NCBI GenBank assembly: GCA_907163375.1
Contig: CAJQUW010015391.1
Span: 124,001 to 188,000 of the forward strand
Source: Prostheceraeus crozeri
Taxonomy: Eukaryota; Platyhelminthes; Polycladida; Euryleptidae
DNA length: 64,000 bases
Direction: 5' to 3'
A model generated the notes under the pieces. The model ran no database searches. It saw only the letters and a program-made list of their open reading frames with translations, and was not told where the DNA came from. A program made the position numbers and the translations under genes. Positions within the stretch are counted from its first letter, which is position 1; every line of letters begins with the position of its first letter. Below are positions 12,001 through 27,000 of the stretch, one piece after another.

Positions 12001-15000
12001 AACACTGTGGTGCATTTGAGAGAAGTGAATTGCAGTATCTGGACAAACTTAATCACTTGATATTTTCAAAACATGGCCAAAGAGAAGTGTTTCCCAATTT
12101 GAGAAAGTTTGAGACGCTATTAGCATAATAACTTGATTTCTACAAGAATTCATCAAATACTACATTTAACACACCACTGACGTTTGCCTAAGTTGTATCG
12201 TGAGAGAGGTGTGGAACTCAGGAGATTTGGCATTACTCATCTTTCAGTCGCTGAAGATCGACTGTGTCGATCAATTTTCTTATGTAAGCAAACTTGGCGA
12301 AAATATCATGAATTCCGCTCATCAAATGGTTTTTACAGATTGGAGTTCGATACTGACATGCAATATTTTGCTTCCTGAAATTTCAGATACGGTGGCAAAT
12401 TGGCTAAAATACCGCTCGACAGAGAAACTGGTAAAAGCGCAAGTTGTAGAGATTGAATAATTTAGAGGCCTAGGGACTTCAAAATGTTCATTTAATATTC
12501 TCATTGCGGGACTTTAGTTTCTCTATTAAAATGTGGGTGCATTCACACCTCAACGTTAAGCAATATGGCTCATATTTAAGGTTCAAAAAGCTCCGCATTC
12601 ACAGGTAAGATCTGAATGTAGGGACTCCAATTGATGTCTGCGTCTTGCAAGGGTCCTACTTACTATTGGGTCTGTTTTAATGCAGGGTCTTATGGGGATG
12701 GGAATTGAGATATGAGCGTTAGTAATAGCAAGCGTAGCACATTTATAACCTTCTAGTCAACGTTTAGTTCTCATATTTGCTACACCTTTCACTTTCTGAA
12801 CTGAGTGATATCACGGTGTGAAATATTACATGCAGTTGTGTCAATTTATATAACATCTCTTCCAGAATATCTACAACAGAAATATCAGCGTAAATAGGAA
12901 CTTTTGATTCCTTCATTCAGATTTTCCTATTCTTGTAGTCATTTGAATATTAGTTAATCTTTATTAAACATGAACCCTATAGACTCCTCAATCTATCATT
13001 TCAATTTTCAAGGGAACCATTTTAGCATCTGTGAAATATATTCATGACACTATTTATAAATGCATCGGACAGATAGTTTCTTTATGCATCTCCCATGCGT
13101 AAATATCCAAATTGCGGAATGCACACTGTATTTATTGTTTCAGACTTTTATTTATATCACATCTAGATTTCATTCGAAAACTGATCGTTTTAGCAGTGTT
13201 TCTACCAGGGATGCTGAGTCATATCTTTTTGATAGGACTCCCACTCCGGGGTTTGATAGGACTCCGACTCCGACTCCTGGTGGTAAGTATATATAACCTA
13301 GTTTTTTAAAACAAAAACTGGTAACCTACATTATAGATCACTATAGGCTTACCTGAACCTATCTTTAGCTGCATCGTATCATGAATCCAATCATTGCTGT
13401 ATCAATTATCAATCATTTTCGATGAAAGTTTATCAAATGTGGCTTTAGGTTGGATGCTTACGACTCGGCTCTCCCATCTTGTTGATGTGTGCTTCACACG
13501 GTCTTTCTCCAGTCTCTATCAAGCAAGAAATCCCCATCCTTCTTCAGAAAATATGAGTACCCTTTTGATTTTAATATGCGCTTTAGAGGAGCAATCACAC
13601 ACGTTTAACGTGAGGGTAAGAGGTATATGTTCTCAAATAAACTAGCTTTTCGTTTTTGTCTCTGATGTGACCTTTGGTGCGTAGGTGTGATCGAGGCTAG
13701 GAAGGCTTGTCTTCTCTATTAAATCACCGAGTGAAAAGACAATCCTTTTTTCACTATCACGGTTCATTCCCTCAACTATTACAAGCTTTGCATGCAGCAG
13801 TGTCTCTGTACTTTTGTTTGACGGAGAAAGCTGACATCATACCAGTGACAGCTATGCACGAGGATAAATAATATGCCTGTATTATATTTCAGGTCTAGTT
13901 ATGGGCCGGAGTCTGGAGTCCTATCATTTGATAGGACTCGTACTCCGACTCCGCATCCCTGGACTTTCTACACTATTTTATTATTTGTTATTTCTCTTTT
14001 ATATCTTGATTCTGGACAAATCATTTATGGCACAGATACATGGACAATTCAGAAAATGTATCCAATAACTTTTGGTACTTTTACTTTACGGACCCTTTCT
14101 TCCACTTAATAGACAGCAAACTCAGCAGACCATTTTTCCCAATAGTGTACTGCATCTTGTATCGTAGCAGTGTTTGGCATTGAAATTTTAGATATCAAGC
14201 TACATTTGAAATGTGCTGAATGCCACCACGTACGATTATGCCAGACTAACACAGCAGTGGTATTACAAATATGTAAAAACTATGACTTGAATTTTATCAT
14301 GTAACAAATCTAGCGACATTTGGGAGGATCTTGAACTAGGAGTAAATACACTGCGTAAATGTCAATGGAGGCACGGTTTCGCGGTTTCAAAAGATCCAAG
14401 GAAATAATGGGAGGGTGAGTCAAATCTCACTACCTCTGTTATGGAAAGATAGACTTGCATGCAAATTTTAACAAATTTTGAATGCTGACAATGATAACTC
14501 ATCAAAACAGATCTAAACGCAAATTAATGTGAACACATAATAGTCTTAAAGCTTGACAACTTCCTATCTACTGATCGCTTTTGTCTTGACAGAAAGTGCG
14601 ATTCAAAACCCTGGCAGCGATTGCGGCATTTTTAAATGAAGAAGATTTTGAGGCGAAAGACCCGGTTGTGCAGGACAACGCGCAGCTTCAGCAACGTTTT
14701 AAAACATTGGAAGATAGGATGGCAACCCAACGGAATTCTGCGGATAAGCTGCATGATGCTCTGGAAACTTTAGGACTGTTTTCTCCTCTAAATCATGAGC
14801 TGAATACTCTACAGGTAAACTCATATTTATCTTATGTTTAAATCAATTGATATTTTGGCTCATCAAATGAATATAGACATGGTACACTGTCTATAGAATT
14901 ACCTAGACGATAAAGCATACATCGCTGAATTTCATTTTCCAACACATTTAAATGTAGTACGAGCTTTATTGATAGTCCGGCAGCCAGAGCGAGTTTCTGC

Positions 15001-18000
15001 AGGGAACGAGGCCGAAAGTGAGACTTTCAGAGAACAGACTACTATGACTACTATTACTACGAATGGGCACGTCTCTGCCGAGTTCTATCCTCTTCCTCTT
15101 CTTTGTCAGACAGGAAAGAAGAAAAATAAAAAAACATGTATGGGGACCGCAGATTTTTTGAAAAAATTAAAATTTGTATGTTTTCTTGTTTAAACGAAAA
15201 AAACTAAAAGTCCTAAGCTCAGAGTGAAAGTTTGAATTGGAATCAATTCATATATTTTGCATGTATGTGCATTATGCTGCGATGCTCCGATCGAACATTG
15301 CCTGTGAGTGAGTGTGGATCAAAATATTAGTAATGTTTGTGTTTTGTTTGTTACCAGGCTCGCCCAAAAACTAAATTCGCTTAGCTATATAGACAGGGAT
15401 TCGGGATGTATAATGAATGAATGGGAAATGTCCTGAAGACATTCTAAATATGAAAATATGACTCTGGGTTTGTTACTTTTCTTTTAAAACACACAGAATT
15501 TCAAATTTATTTCATTTTTACCAAAAAATTGCAATGAATTTCATGTTTTTTTACATGTGTGTCTGACTGACAAGAAGAGACAAGAAGGAAGACTCACTAG
15601 AATGTCGCAGCATGCAGATTCGCAGTAGGGTAATAGTGTCCTTGAAAGTCTCGAAAGTCGGCTTTCATCTCTGCGTTCTCTCGTTCTGGCTGCCGGACTA
15701 TGATTTGGGAACTGTTGCGCTCTTTTTTTTACAGAAACATGCTTGGTCATGGCACTCAACTTTTTAAATTTTATATGCATGTACAATGTACTTATATATT
15801 GCAATAATTGGCCTTATCTTTCATTTTCACATTTCCCAAGAAATATCAGTGTAATCCAAATAATTATTTACACAACATGCATGATATGCATAAGTAGGCT
15901 CTTCTGATGATTTTTATCATTTTGTTCCACAAAATCAAGAACATAAAAAATTTGATATATTTTTATTGAATATCATCATTTTTTGAAGAATTTTCAGGGG
16001 ATTCCCTTCATTTATCGATATCAGTGTAATAGATTTTGAACTGCATTGAATTTCATTTGAAATTTATTGAATAGTATTCACTATAACGAATCGCTTGAGT
16101 AGGTTTCATTCATTCACTCCATCATGAATGCACTATGCTATGATTGAAAATATATTCTCATAAATTCAACATACCGATTGAAAAGGATTACTTGTGATAG
16201 ATCAATTTCGGGTTTCTCCGAAACAAAAGTTAATTTTCATGGGTTATCTCTCCCTCCCCTCCACCGATGTTTTCAAATTTATTTGTCTAAAATCCGTAAA
16301 AGTGAATAAATTGTCACAAAATTTTAGGTAAAAGTAGGTGAAGATATTTTTTACTCACTTTATAAAATCCAGCAAGTGCCTTTCGAATTAGAGAAAATAG
16401 TTTGAAGTGTCAGCAATGTCAGCATCTTGATCTGAGCAGGTCACACTAGGTTAACAAAGTAATTTCGTGGCAACTCCAGAAGTAACGATGAGCAGGCCAC
16501 AGCACTTACGCTAATATACCGTACTTAACCTAAAAAAGGTGTGGTGGGGTAGATTTCAATACACAGTGGATGAGACGAAGAGGGAGAGAGAACGATGCAC
16601 GAGTAATAAGGCCGCTGTCACACAGAATAAGGCGTCTTCCATCTTCAATGTCACTCGCTTTTTTACACATTCTTCATAAGGCGTCTTCCATAAGGCGTGA
16701 TGAGACGATTTTCATCTGCCGTCGTCTGTCTCCCATCGTCCATCTTCCACCTTCCACGGACCGCAGTCACACTAGGGAAATCCATTTCCGATACAGTCAG
16801 CGCTATATTTCACTATTAACCGTTGCTATGACTACTGTCTAATCTCTTCTCTTCCTCATCCTTGTCCTCGTTCGACATGGTGAACAAAGAGCTGTTTTCT
16901 GATGCATTGCTTCTCATGCACATCGCTCTCTCATTGCTCACATCGTCACACTTCACGTCATCGTCTCCAATTCAAAAAGTACTCGTCAGATATTCATAAA
17001 ATTTAGTACATGAGTAGAAAATATGCTCAAGTACGTGTACATGAATTTTTTAACGATTGATGCAATTTTGCAGATTTTAGACAATTTTGAAAACGTTGGG
17101 GGGGGGAGATAACCCGCAAATACCGTAGTTGTTTTCATTATCATTTATCTTCATGATGCCAAGAAATGTGCAAAAGGTTTGAGCTGTATAGGTTTGCGTG
17201 TTATATACACTTTCTCTTCTTTCAGAATGCTATCACTTCACATGAGCCTCGAGAGGATTTGGCGATTCCTCACATGCAGTTGATGAAAAATCGTCGTGAA
17301 AATCAATTCAAAGTACTAGCCAGACAATTTCGAAAGCTGATGAAGCGGGCAGATCAGAGTGTTGATGAAGACTCGGAAGTCCGTAGTAAAGTCAAAGACC
17401 AACTTGAAAAAACACAGCAATTAGTTGAATCAGTTGGAAATGCATTGAAAGATCACGCGGATAAATTCAATTTTGTAGTCAAGAAGCTGAAGGCTGTGGA
17501 TGATCTAGACGATGAGATAAAATGGCTTCAGGAGAAAAATGATGAAGTGCTATCCAAAGACTACGGCAAAGATTACGCCACAACGATGCGGCTTATCAAG
17601 AAATTGAAGGTAACTTCATCATATGGCTGTCAACAGCACTTTGATATCTTGAGCTATGATGTGGTATGTTTCAAGCCTGCTAATGGGACTAGGAGACCCA
17701 TAGGAATACTATGGGAATTGCGAATGCTTGCATACTTGCCTCGGGTCAGGCAGAACGGCGGACCCTAAGAAAACCTGGACCCGTGGGACCCGGACGGACC
17801 CGCAAATTTTTCCACATTTGGAAAAACACTGGATCCGTGTTGCACATACATCGCTTCACATCTAGGCCTATATTTAGGCCTACATGATACCCTATTCACA
17901 AAATTCAATACCCTTAATAGGCCTACAATTTTTAGGACCGACCGATTGTGATAGCCTGGGGATTAGGCTAGTAATTTTAGTGCAAGCCTATAAGCGATAA

Positions 18001-21000
18001 ACCATGATGAATCGGCAGTAAGACTGTAGGCCTAAGGCCTACAGAAAAAGGTGTCTATGCACTCCGTAGGGCCGCGTGGCTACTTGATTAGGCTATAACT
18101 CTGCAGCATGCGGGTATCCAATTATTGGAAATTGGCCTAGTGTCAGCGATTTAGAAATCATGATGTAAATTATTTCCATATATCATCTTTTAGTTTTGTT
18201 ATTTGGCAACCATGCAGCGCCTTGGTAAGCTATATAGCCATGTGCAAGATATTTTTCAGAAAATGACATTAGTTAGTGTCATGCAATGAACTATACATTT
18301 ATGCATACAAATCTCCAGATTCCTCAGAATACTTTGCAATAATTTTGCAAGTGCAGCGGCCATATGATAGAGCTACAAAAAAGCGATAGCATAAAAAATT
18401 TCAGGTCCGGGTCCATGGACCAGAAACGGTGTACCCGGAGGACCCGGCGGGCCCGGAAGAGCCTGGACCCATAGGACCCGGACGAAGCCGCGGACCCGAC
18501 CAACGCGGATTCAACCCTGACTTGCACTACTGGGATGATTACCGCTAATTTGTTGAAATAAAGGTTTATGAATCTGTTCAGCTACTGATTAATCTAAGAC
18601 ATGAATTCTGCTCTGGAGAGATTGTTTTTGGCTGCTTGGTAATTTTCAATGTTTTCTAGGAGAAATATTTGCTGGCTCGATGTTCCATGCTGAAGTTCTT
18701 CGTTCATTGTGGACATTAATTGCTATCTGAGTACTCTGAAAATGCACCGACTTTCATGTAGGAAGATAGTGATGGAAATTCTTGGAAAAACTGGAAGTAA
18801 GGCGGTCATTCGACACTCTAGCATGTGTGTGATTGCTTGATGAAAACATCTAATGTTTTAGTGCGTGCGGAAAATTCACGTTCTGTGCGCATGACAGAGA
18901 CCGCAGGCATTATTGTTGAAATTGGTTGATGTTTCTATGTAGTAAGGGAAGCTGTCAAATGAAAACTAATGAGTAATGATACCTATGGTTGATCGCTTTG
19001 TTTTATGAATGTTTTTTCTGCGTTCTACTGTCATAAACTCTATTTCAAGAAAAAAGGTTTTACAAAAGGATGAACACTACAAGTAATAAAAAGTTCTTAA
19101 AAATAAAATTTGTTTATGAATGTTGGCAATTATTTTCAGAATGCGCCAAAGGCTTACAGGCATGGAGACTGTGCAACTATACACCATCACATACAAGAAA
19201 GAGTGCTAATTATATTCATACATCAGCTTCCTCCGCCCAAATGCGCCTGCATATGCCCATATAAGTGACATAATCTAAGCATAATCTACCTTAGTGACAA
19301 AATCATTATATCATCCATTAGTATAGATAGCGATTCAGAAATATGCATAAAAATTAAATTTATCAAATAACGGAGAATATAGACAAGCATAGTTTTTGAA
19401 ACGATAATAGCGAAACTGGCAAAGCATGATTTTTAATGATTAACATGTATTTAATTACTTCATACATGCAGCTTGTTCTTGAATTTTGCTCATTCGAACA
19501 GAAAACCTGGTATGTATTTGTGATATATACAAATATCTGTAGAGTTTTGTCAGTCATTTGCGATCAGTATTCATTTTTGAATATTTTACGTCACAGCGGA
19601 AGGATGCATTGACATCATGTTAAGTAGGTAAATGTCAAGAAGGTCGCATGTAGATTGAGACTAGTACGGCCACATGGTTTGCGCTCCGCTGATGTAGTAG
19701 TTGAATGCCTGTGTCTAGCAAAATATCTTGTTAATTCAATGCAATTCCTTCGGCACACGAGCGATCCATCTAAGTGTATAGGGCATTTGGTGTGAGTCTC
19801 AATTATCACATCCTTTAACAAACGTCTCAGGATGTGTAAATATACTTAGGTAATTAATTACCACATAGAAGGTGAATTCCAGCAAAAGAGCTTCAGAATA
19901 TCGATAACAAATTCACTTTGGATAATGCACTAGATATAAAGTTCATGCAAATGAGCGCTGACATTTGCCAGAATTTACACTTCAAATAGCAACTTAAAAT
20001 GCTATGAAGCTATATGTAATGGCTTGCGGTAGGAAGCGGCTAGTAGAAAAGAAAGGTAGCACCAATATCTACCGAAATAGTAATTATAAGCCTACATTGC
20101 AAAATGACATAGTCAATCTAACAGCCAGTTCATGTCTAGACGCTGGTCATCATTGTTATTGAAAAAAAGCTGTGTTGATTATCTGGATAATCAACAGCGA
20201 CACCTTCGTGACGCATTTTTACGAGGATCGATAAGGCTAAATTAATTAAAAATCTATCTTCCAAGCAATTCAACATCTTAATGATCTAAATAGTGAGACT
20301 ATGAGTCAGACCTGTTTCAATTGTTGCAGATTGTAGTTTATGAATTCATATTCGAATTGATGAACTATGCTTGATTTATCACAATGATGCTCATCGAGAA
20401 TTCTATCACGGATTCTACGATTTCTTGTTTTTCGCACGGAATTTTCGCTTTACCTCGTCACACTTCACTATTATCAGTAGTTGAAGTCATGGGAGCAGGA
20501 TTTCCTCTGGGAATAGAAATTTCAGTTGTGGAATTTCCACAAAAATGTGACAAGCTCGTAGTTTTCCTGTACGTGTTTTATGGATATGATAATAACATGA
20601 ATTTCATTTCTAAAGGAAAGTGTGTCATGAAATGATTACAACGCATGCATTCACATTATTTTTAGTTTTACTAACTCTTTGCCTCGATTCAGGCATTAGC
20701 TTTCTTAATAAGATTGAGTAAATGATTGAGAGGAAATGGGATGGTTATGGGACGAAGAAATCCTGACCCACGGCAAGCCTGGTAGTTACAAACTGAATGA
20801 CTTGTATATACATGTATGTAGGCTACTAACCAAATGTACTGATATTTCTCTTACTAAACTGTTGCTAGCAAATGACACGTTTTTATCGTGTGGCTCATGT
20901 AATGGAGGATGAATCTAGTGGGATTGAAATCTATCCTCATAAGTAGTGTGTTGAGGAAATGAGCATATTTTATCAGAAAGTGATGTATTTTACAAAAGAA

Positions 21001-24000
21001 AAAGTTGCTTTCTTAAGACCGTAAACCAAAGTACATTACGAGACTTGACATTTTTCATTTTTCGAGTGCATAAACTGCACGATCAATAAATGCAGGGGTG
21101 ACAAGCTCATGTCTGTCCAGTTTGAAAGCATAAACAGTTAACGATTTTATAATAGCCACCTGGACGCCCTTGTTCTAACTTCGCAGATCAAAATTGATAT
21201 GTTAAGCATGTTATACAGGCTCATCGTTTCATTTCTTATTTAAACTGCGTTGAATGATAATAGCGCTTAATTTGTTTGGTTTTCAATTATGTCTGTACTG
21301 ACATCCACTGAAATCATCACAGTAACATAATCTTCACTCTTAGAATGACTATGTCAATTCATTTTTGTGATTGAAGGGATCAACACAGAGCGGAACATGC
21401 AAGCAAGTCACATTGATGGGAATAAGTTGCTGATATCACAGAGCCAGGTAACCACAGTAACCACTGGTGATGGAGCAACAGTGAGAAGAGCCTAGACAAT
21501 CTACAACAAAGACAACATCTTGCAGGAGGTTGATGACATCATTTATCATGATTACAAATTATTCGCTGTTTTTCAAAATCATTTCTAACATTTTGGAATA
21601 AAAAGTTGATTTAGATTTTCATACACATAAAAGCCTTCTGAAGGTTTCTGAAACTTCCTTTCTATTTTTAAAGTTGTTATTCTCAATATTAAATTAGTTG
21701 CTGAATAAATTGTTCTTTGCACATGATCTTAAAAATGAAAATGTGATTGGCTAGATAAAAGAGTTTTTAAAATTTTCAATTAGTTATGATTTAGGCTACT
21801 TTCCCACCACATTAATTTCTCTATTCACAAAACGGCAGACACTGGAAAGCAGTAGACTGTGTGGCGATGTATAATGACTACGGGAAATGCAACGCGGTCT
21901 AATGTGCATTGCTCTTTTGTTAGCTGAAAATTATCTATCTCATTTAAAATCCATTCTGCTGCATTTTTTGCGCAACGAGCACTTTGTTTGAATATCACAT
22001 GCACAGTAGTTCTCCTGAATATATTGATGTATCAATTAATGTCTTGCTGATATAGAAAATAGTTGTGTCTAATTAATTGGTTTTGTTGACGTTTGACTCT
22101 TGATGAAAATTGTATATTTTAATCATGTACTTTGATTCATTAGCTAAATTCATTCAATGAAAATTAAGCTATATTTTCTTTTGAATATAATTTCCCTTCT
22201 TTCAGGCTTTGGTATCAGAGGAACGTGCCAGAAAGCCACGTTTTGAAGCTGTAATGAAAGGCGTGGAGGATTATCTGGAGACCGATAAGGCAACTGAAGA
22301 CAAATGCAAAGCATTGCAGGGTCAGATTAAGACATTCGAGTCGCTATGTCATAAGAGGAAACATTTCTTAGACGACGCTTTAGAATCTCATCAGTATTAT
22401 TTGGATGTTGACGAAGCAGAGGCTTGGATTGCGTATCAAAATCGAGTGTTGGAAAGTGGATCAGAAACAGATGACGCTGGGGAAACTCAAGCGCTCATTC
22501 GCCGACATAATAGATTGGTGGAAGAAGCGGGCACTTTTAAAGCTAATGACCTGGTCAGAATTGATGGTCTCGCAACTTTGATGACTGAATCTGCGGAAAC
22601 ACACACAGTAAGTATGGTGACATGCTAGTATGGGAGCAACAGTAAAATTGTTTGCAAGTACAAAATATGTTAAAGTACATAATTTGTTTTGTTCAATTAA
22701 CAAATTTATTAGCTCTTTTGATCAATCCATTATTCCATGAACTGAAAATTATCTATGATGCTCATTCTAAATTCTAGAAACTTAAACGCATTTCCTACTA
22801 ATTAACGCGTGCCCTTGGAGTAAATAGGTAGGGCTATAGAAGCAGATAAAATCAACTATCTAATGCATGGCTCATACAAAATTTTCTCACGATTTTGATA
22901 AACCTTAAGAAGATTAATTTAGTTTCACACAGACAAGCTGGGTGCGGTCAATCAAAAATTAGAGATATAAGGTATGATATTATATCATGGGTTCAACATT
23001 CGGTAAAAGACAGCCAGTCTTGCACGCAGGATTTTAATCAGTATCACATGCAAAATTCTCAAGAAATGTACAATCTCAACAAAAAGCCATAATTCTTAAT
23101 GGAATACAATATCAAGAGGTACAAAACATGATATTGCTGAAAATCAGTCTTCACCAACATGTACTTGCCAAATCGTGCTTCGATCCTGAACAAGTACTGG
23201 TTGACAGAACACTGAATAGGCAAAAGAAAAATATAATTTAGATTTTAGGATGACTTAAGTAAAAAACAGTCGCTAAGCATAGGTCTTGTATTTGCTATAT
23301 ATCGCAGAAGCGTCGACTTCACATTATCAGGCAGCTAGCAATGATGATACATGAAACGCGAGCGCTTCTGCGAAATATGTCACATATACAAGAGCTAAGT
23401 TTACCATTTGTTTTCACCTCGGTCTTCCCAAATCTCAATGATGACCGACGTTCTCAACCTTTTCAAACGTAAAATATGTAATGAAGGTCGTTTCTAAGTT
23501 AGCAACAGTTATACATTACTCACTTACATTCCCAACAATGAAGAAGTCAAAGGACATCACTGAAATCACTCTCATTCAGCCCATAAGAAATTTTTCTATG
23601 ATTAGATTCCTCGTTTATTGCAACATTGCACTGTTACCGTATATGGACGCGTGGTTTCTCTGTCCCATTAATTTATGTACACATCCTTTGAGCAGCGCAT
23701 GCCTCATTGCTTGTGTAGGACGTGGTATTGTGAAATGGGCCCCGGTCAGCTCAGGTTGCATTAAAGAATTTAGATGTAAAATGCTGAAATGATGCCATAT
23801 AGAAACTCACATTTTGGTCGAATATCGACAAACCGACAAAGAAACTCTGCTTAGCTGATATCTGTCAGTGACTGACCTTTGAAAGCATGATTTTGAAAAC
23901 CCATGATTATTTCTTTTAGAATGCTTCGATCTCATTGACTCAAATAAGTGGTAATAACATATTATATATGCGATACTGCTTATGTTTCCTAAAAACCTGC

Positions 24001-27000
24001 ATGATATTGCAACCCTTTCCAGGTATGCGCCAAACATCTGCATAGAAAAGACTCCGTCTGTGATAGCGGCGACGATTCATCATCCGATGATGAAGAAGAC
24101 GAGAAAAGTGAAGGCAAAGAGTTGAATATGGGATCCAGAGGTCGAGTTGTTAAAGATATCAGTGTCACGGCGTTTGGTGGAGACAGTATTCTATTTGAAC
24201 GCGGTTCGGTAAGTATTCTTATGTTTTCAACATCAGAAATACATACAGTGCAAGGCCTGTGTAACCACCTGAAAATGAAATTGCCTTGATCTTTGAAAAC
24301 GCCTGACTATCAATCAAGGTTTTCTTATACATAGCTTAATTCTTTGCCTATTTCTATATCTGGAAGGAAAAGGTGAAACTAATGCAATTTGAATATCCAT
24401 GATTATAACAAAAGAATAAGGCTCATAGGAAATCCTTTCTATGGCTTCCCTTTCTTCGGTGTGGAAATTTTCTATTATCTTCATCTTATAAACATCCACT
24501 GTGCATGTGGTTTCGCCATGAGATGCCATTGCACTTTGCTGTCATTACAAAGTGTGATAATATGAATGCATGTATAATGACCGATATGATGAAGTGAGTG
24601 GCGTTTCTCAATCATCCAATCTTTCAGATTGTAGAAGTTGTGGAAATATCAAATGACAGTGAAATGATTGTAAGACATGATGATGCTCGTCTTGCTCGTC
24701 TTCCTGTTGACTACATAGACGTTATTGATGTTGGAAGACAGCTGTCTCGAAGCAGTTCAAGAAACGATGATCCTGAAGACCGAGAAGAAGGCAAGAAAGG
24801 GAAGGCAAAAGTACCGGCAGGTAAGATGAGGTTTTATGCCGCAATTGGAAGATGTTATAAAAATGAATTATAAACCAATGTATTAGGGAATAATTCATTT
24901 CTAAAGTGATTGATATGGTGTCATTTCCTGTGTTCGATCACAAAGCGCATCGCCCAGCTTAAGCTCACTCGAGTATATTCATCTTTATATATACTATATA
25001 AAGATGATAGAAAATCCTGCACAAAATTGTATAGGGAAGAGAGCAGTGGCGGCGCGAGGACGTTTCGTGCCCGGGGCGGGTCATTTATCAGTGCCCCCCT
25101 CCCCAATGAACCCCATTCCCAGCCAATTCTAATAAAATTATGAAGATTTATACACCGATTCTTTCCTTCTTAGGGGAACGTGTATCTACTATATTTAAGC
25201 TTATAAATTAATTCATAAACATTCATATTTTGAAATTTAGATCATTAAAATGTAAAATGAACAACCTCTTAATCACTCGCTGTGACATTAGCCTAATTAT
25301 GAAACTGGTAAAGTGCATGTACTAACATCAAAAGCAAAATCAGAATATTACCAGAGAATATATTCGAGAGAAAACGGTATAATCATTACGTAGACCAACG
25401 CACAGTAAGATAAGGCTAAATCTGAACTCTGCGCGCCTTGCATTTAGCAAAAGCATCAATGCATTCATCAATATCACAATTATTCAAACGAAGACGTTCA
25501 ATAGAAATAAGAGACAAATTATTTAGTCTTGCTTGAGTCATGGTCGATCGTAAGTGTGATTTTATAATTTTCAATTTAGAAAAGGATCGTTCACATGTTG
25601 CGTTGCTAACGCAGACTGTTAAACAAATTCGCAAAAGGACAAACAGATTAGGTACCGATTCCTGAAACTGATGTTTTACGATGAAAGAGAGGAGGTTGTG
25701 TGACGTATCGTTGCTCTGATCGTTAAAATCGTCTTCTGAACAAGAATGAAGCAGATACTTTAAACGAACCAGTTCCGGCTTAATGCCATCAAGATCCACT
25801 TCCTTCTCATAAATGCGCAGTTGATCCAAATCGAAATCAGTGCCTTTCAGGACTTGTGACCTTCTTAAAAAAGAAAAACGCTTTGCCAGTGTACGATGTC
25901 TTTCAAATCTTGTGTCAAATTCGGATTTCACTCTATCAAGACATTGGAAAAGTTCTCTTCTCATTTCATCTTTGAATGACATTTCTTCATCGGCAGTGTC
26001 GTCAAACTGTTGCTTGCGTCTTCTCTTCTTCATTGGAATATATATATCATTATCCTCTGCAACACTCTCTGCGTTCGAAATTGCATTGGTGATGAGGAAA
26101 TCGCGTTTGTCGCTGAGATATTCACTTAAGCTTGACAACTTCGCTACTGCTTCATCAAGAGTGAGAGTGCTGCGTTGGAGGTAAAGCTGGACTACATTGA
26201 TTTCCGTCAAAATTGGAGACCACAAATTCATATAACAGACGAAAGGAAAAGTTGACATAGAATTAAACAATATACCGGCGTCACCATCGGTTGAAGATAG
26301 ATCCTCCAGACAGTCACAAATATCAGAATAGTTGGTCTTAAAGACGTCAATTGCTTCGTGGTAAGAACTCCAGCGGGTATCCACAACACGCTTCACAACC
26401 CGAGGCAAAACTTGCTTCATTTCTTCCCATCGTTTTGTGGAATTGGCAAAGAATGCATATACTTTCTGAATTGTTGCAAAGAAGGTTACTGAGTTGGGAG
26501 TTACCTGAGAAGCATGAACTCCAACCAAGTTCAAACAGTGGTTCGAGCAAGGTATGAATTCAGCTTTGGGAAATCTAGTTTTAATTCGTTGTTGAACTCC
26601 ATTACGGTAACCGCTCATAACAGCAGCATTATCATAACCCTGGCCAACACAGCAATGCATGTCTATACCCTGTTTTTCCATGGCATCGTAGATAAGTTCC
26701 GAAACATCTTCTGCCGTCCTACCTTCCTCTACGATGAAACCGACAAACGATTCAACTACTTTGATCTCTCTGTCAACAATTTTCACGTACCTTAGTACTT
26801 GGCTCATCTGGTCTTTGTGACTTATGTCAGGCGTTGAGTCGAACAAGATTGAGAAATATTTGCACTCCATTACATCCTGGTGAATAGCATTTCGGATATG
26901 TTGGGCAAGAATGCCAACAATTTTGTTCTGAATTTCATGAGAGAAGTACGACACTTTGGACACCTTGTTCATGACATTCATGACGTGCTCTTTTAGTACG

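Larger units (their letters stand above)
10442..14592 (+). other. Spectrin intron 2 (4.2 kb)
   Basis: It carries one copy of an unnamed dispersed repeat (11025-11265), a LINE 3' fragment (11517-11915) and a hAT-like element (13206-13961). Nothing was recognised in 10442-11020, 11920-13200 or 13965-14592. Confidence 0.8.

Noticed and set aside
20768-20781. CCCACGGCAAGCCTG, identical to the right end of the 872-2797 element
   Set aside because: No matching left end or 8-bp duplication was found nearby; at most a worn fragment.
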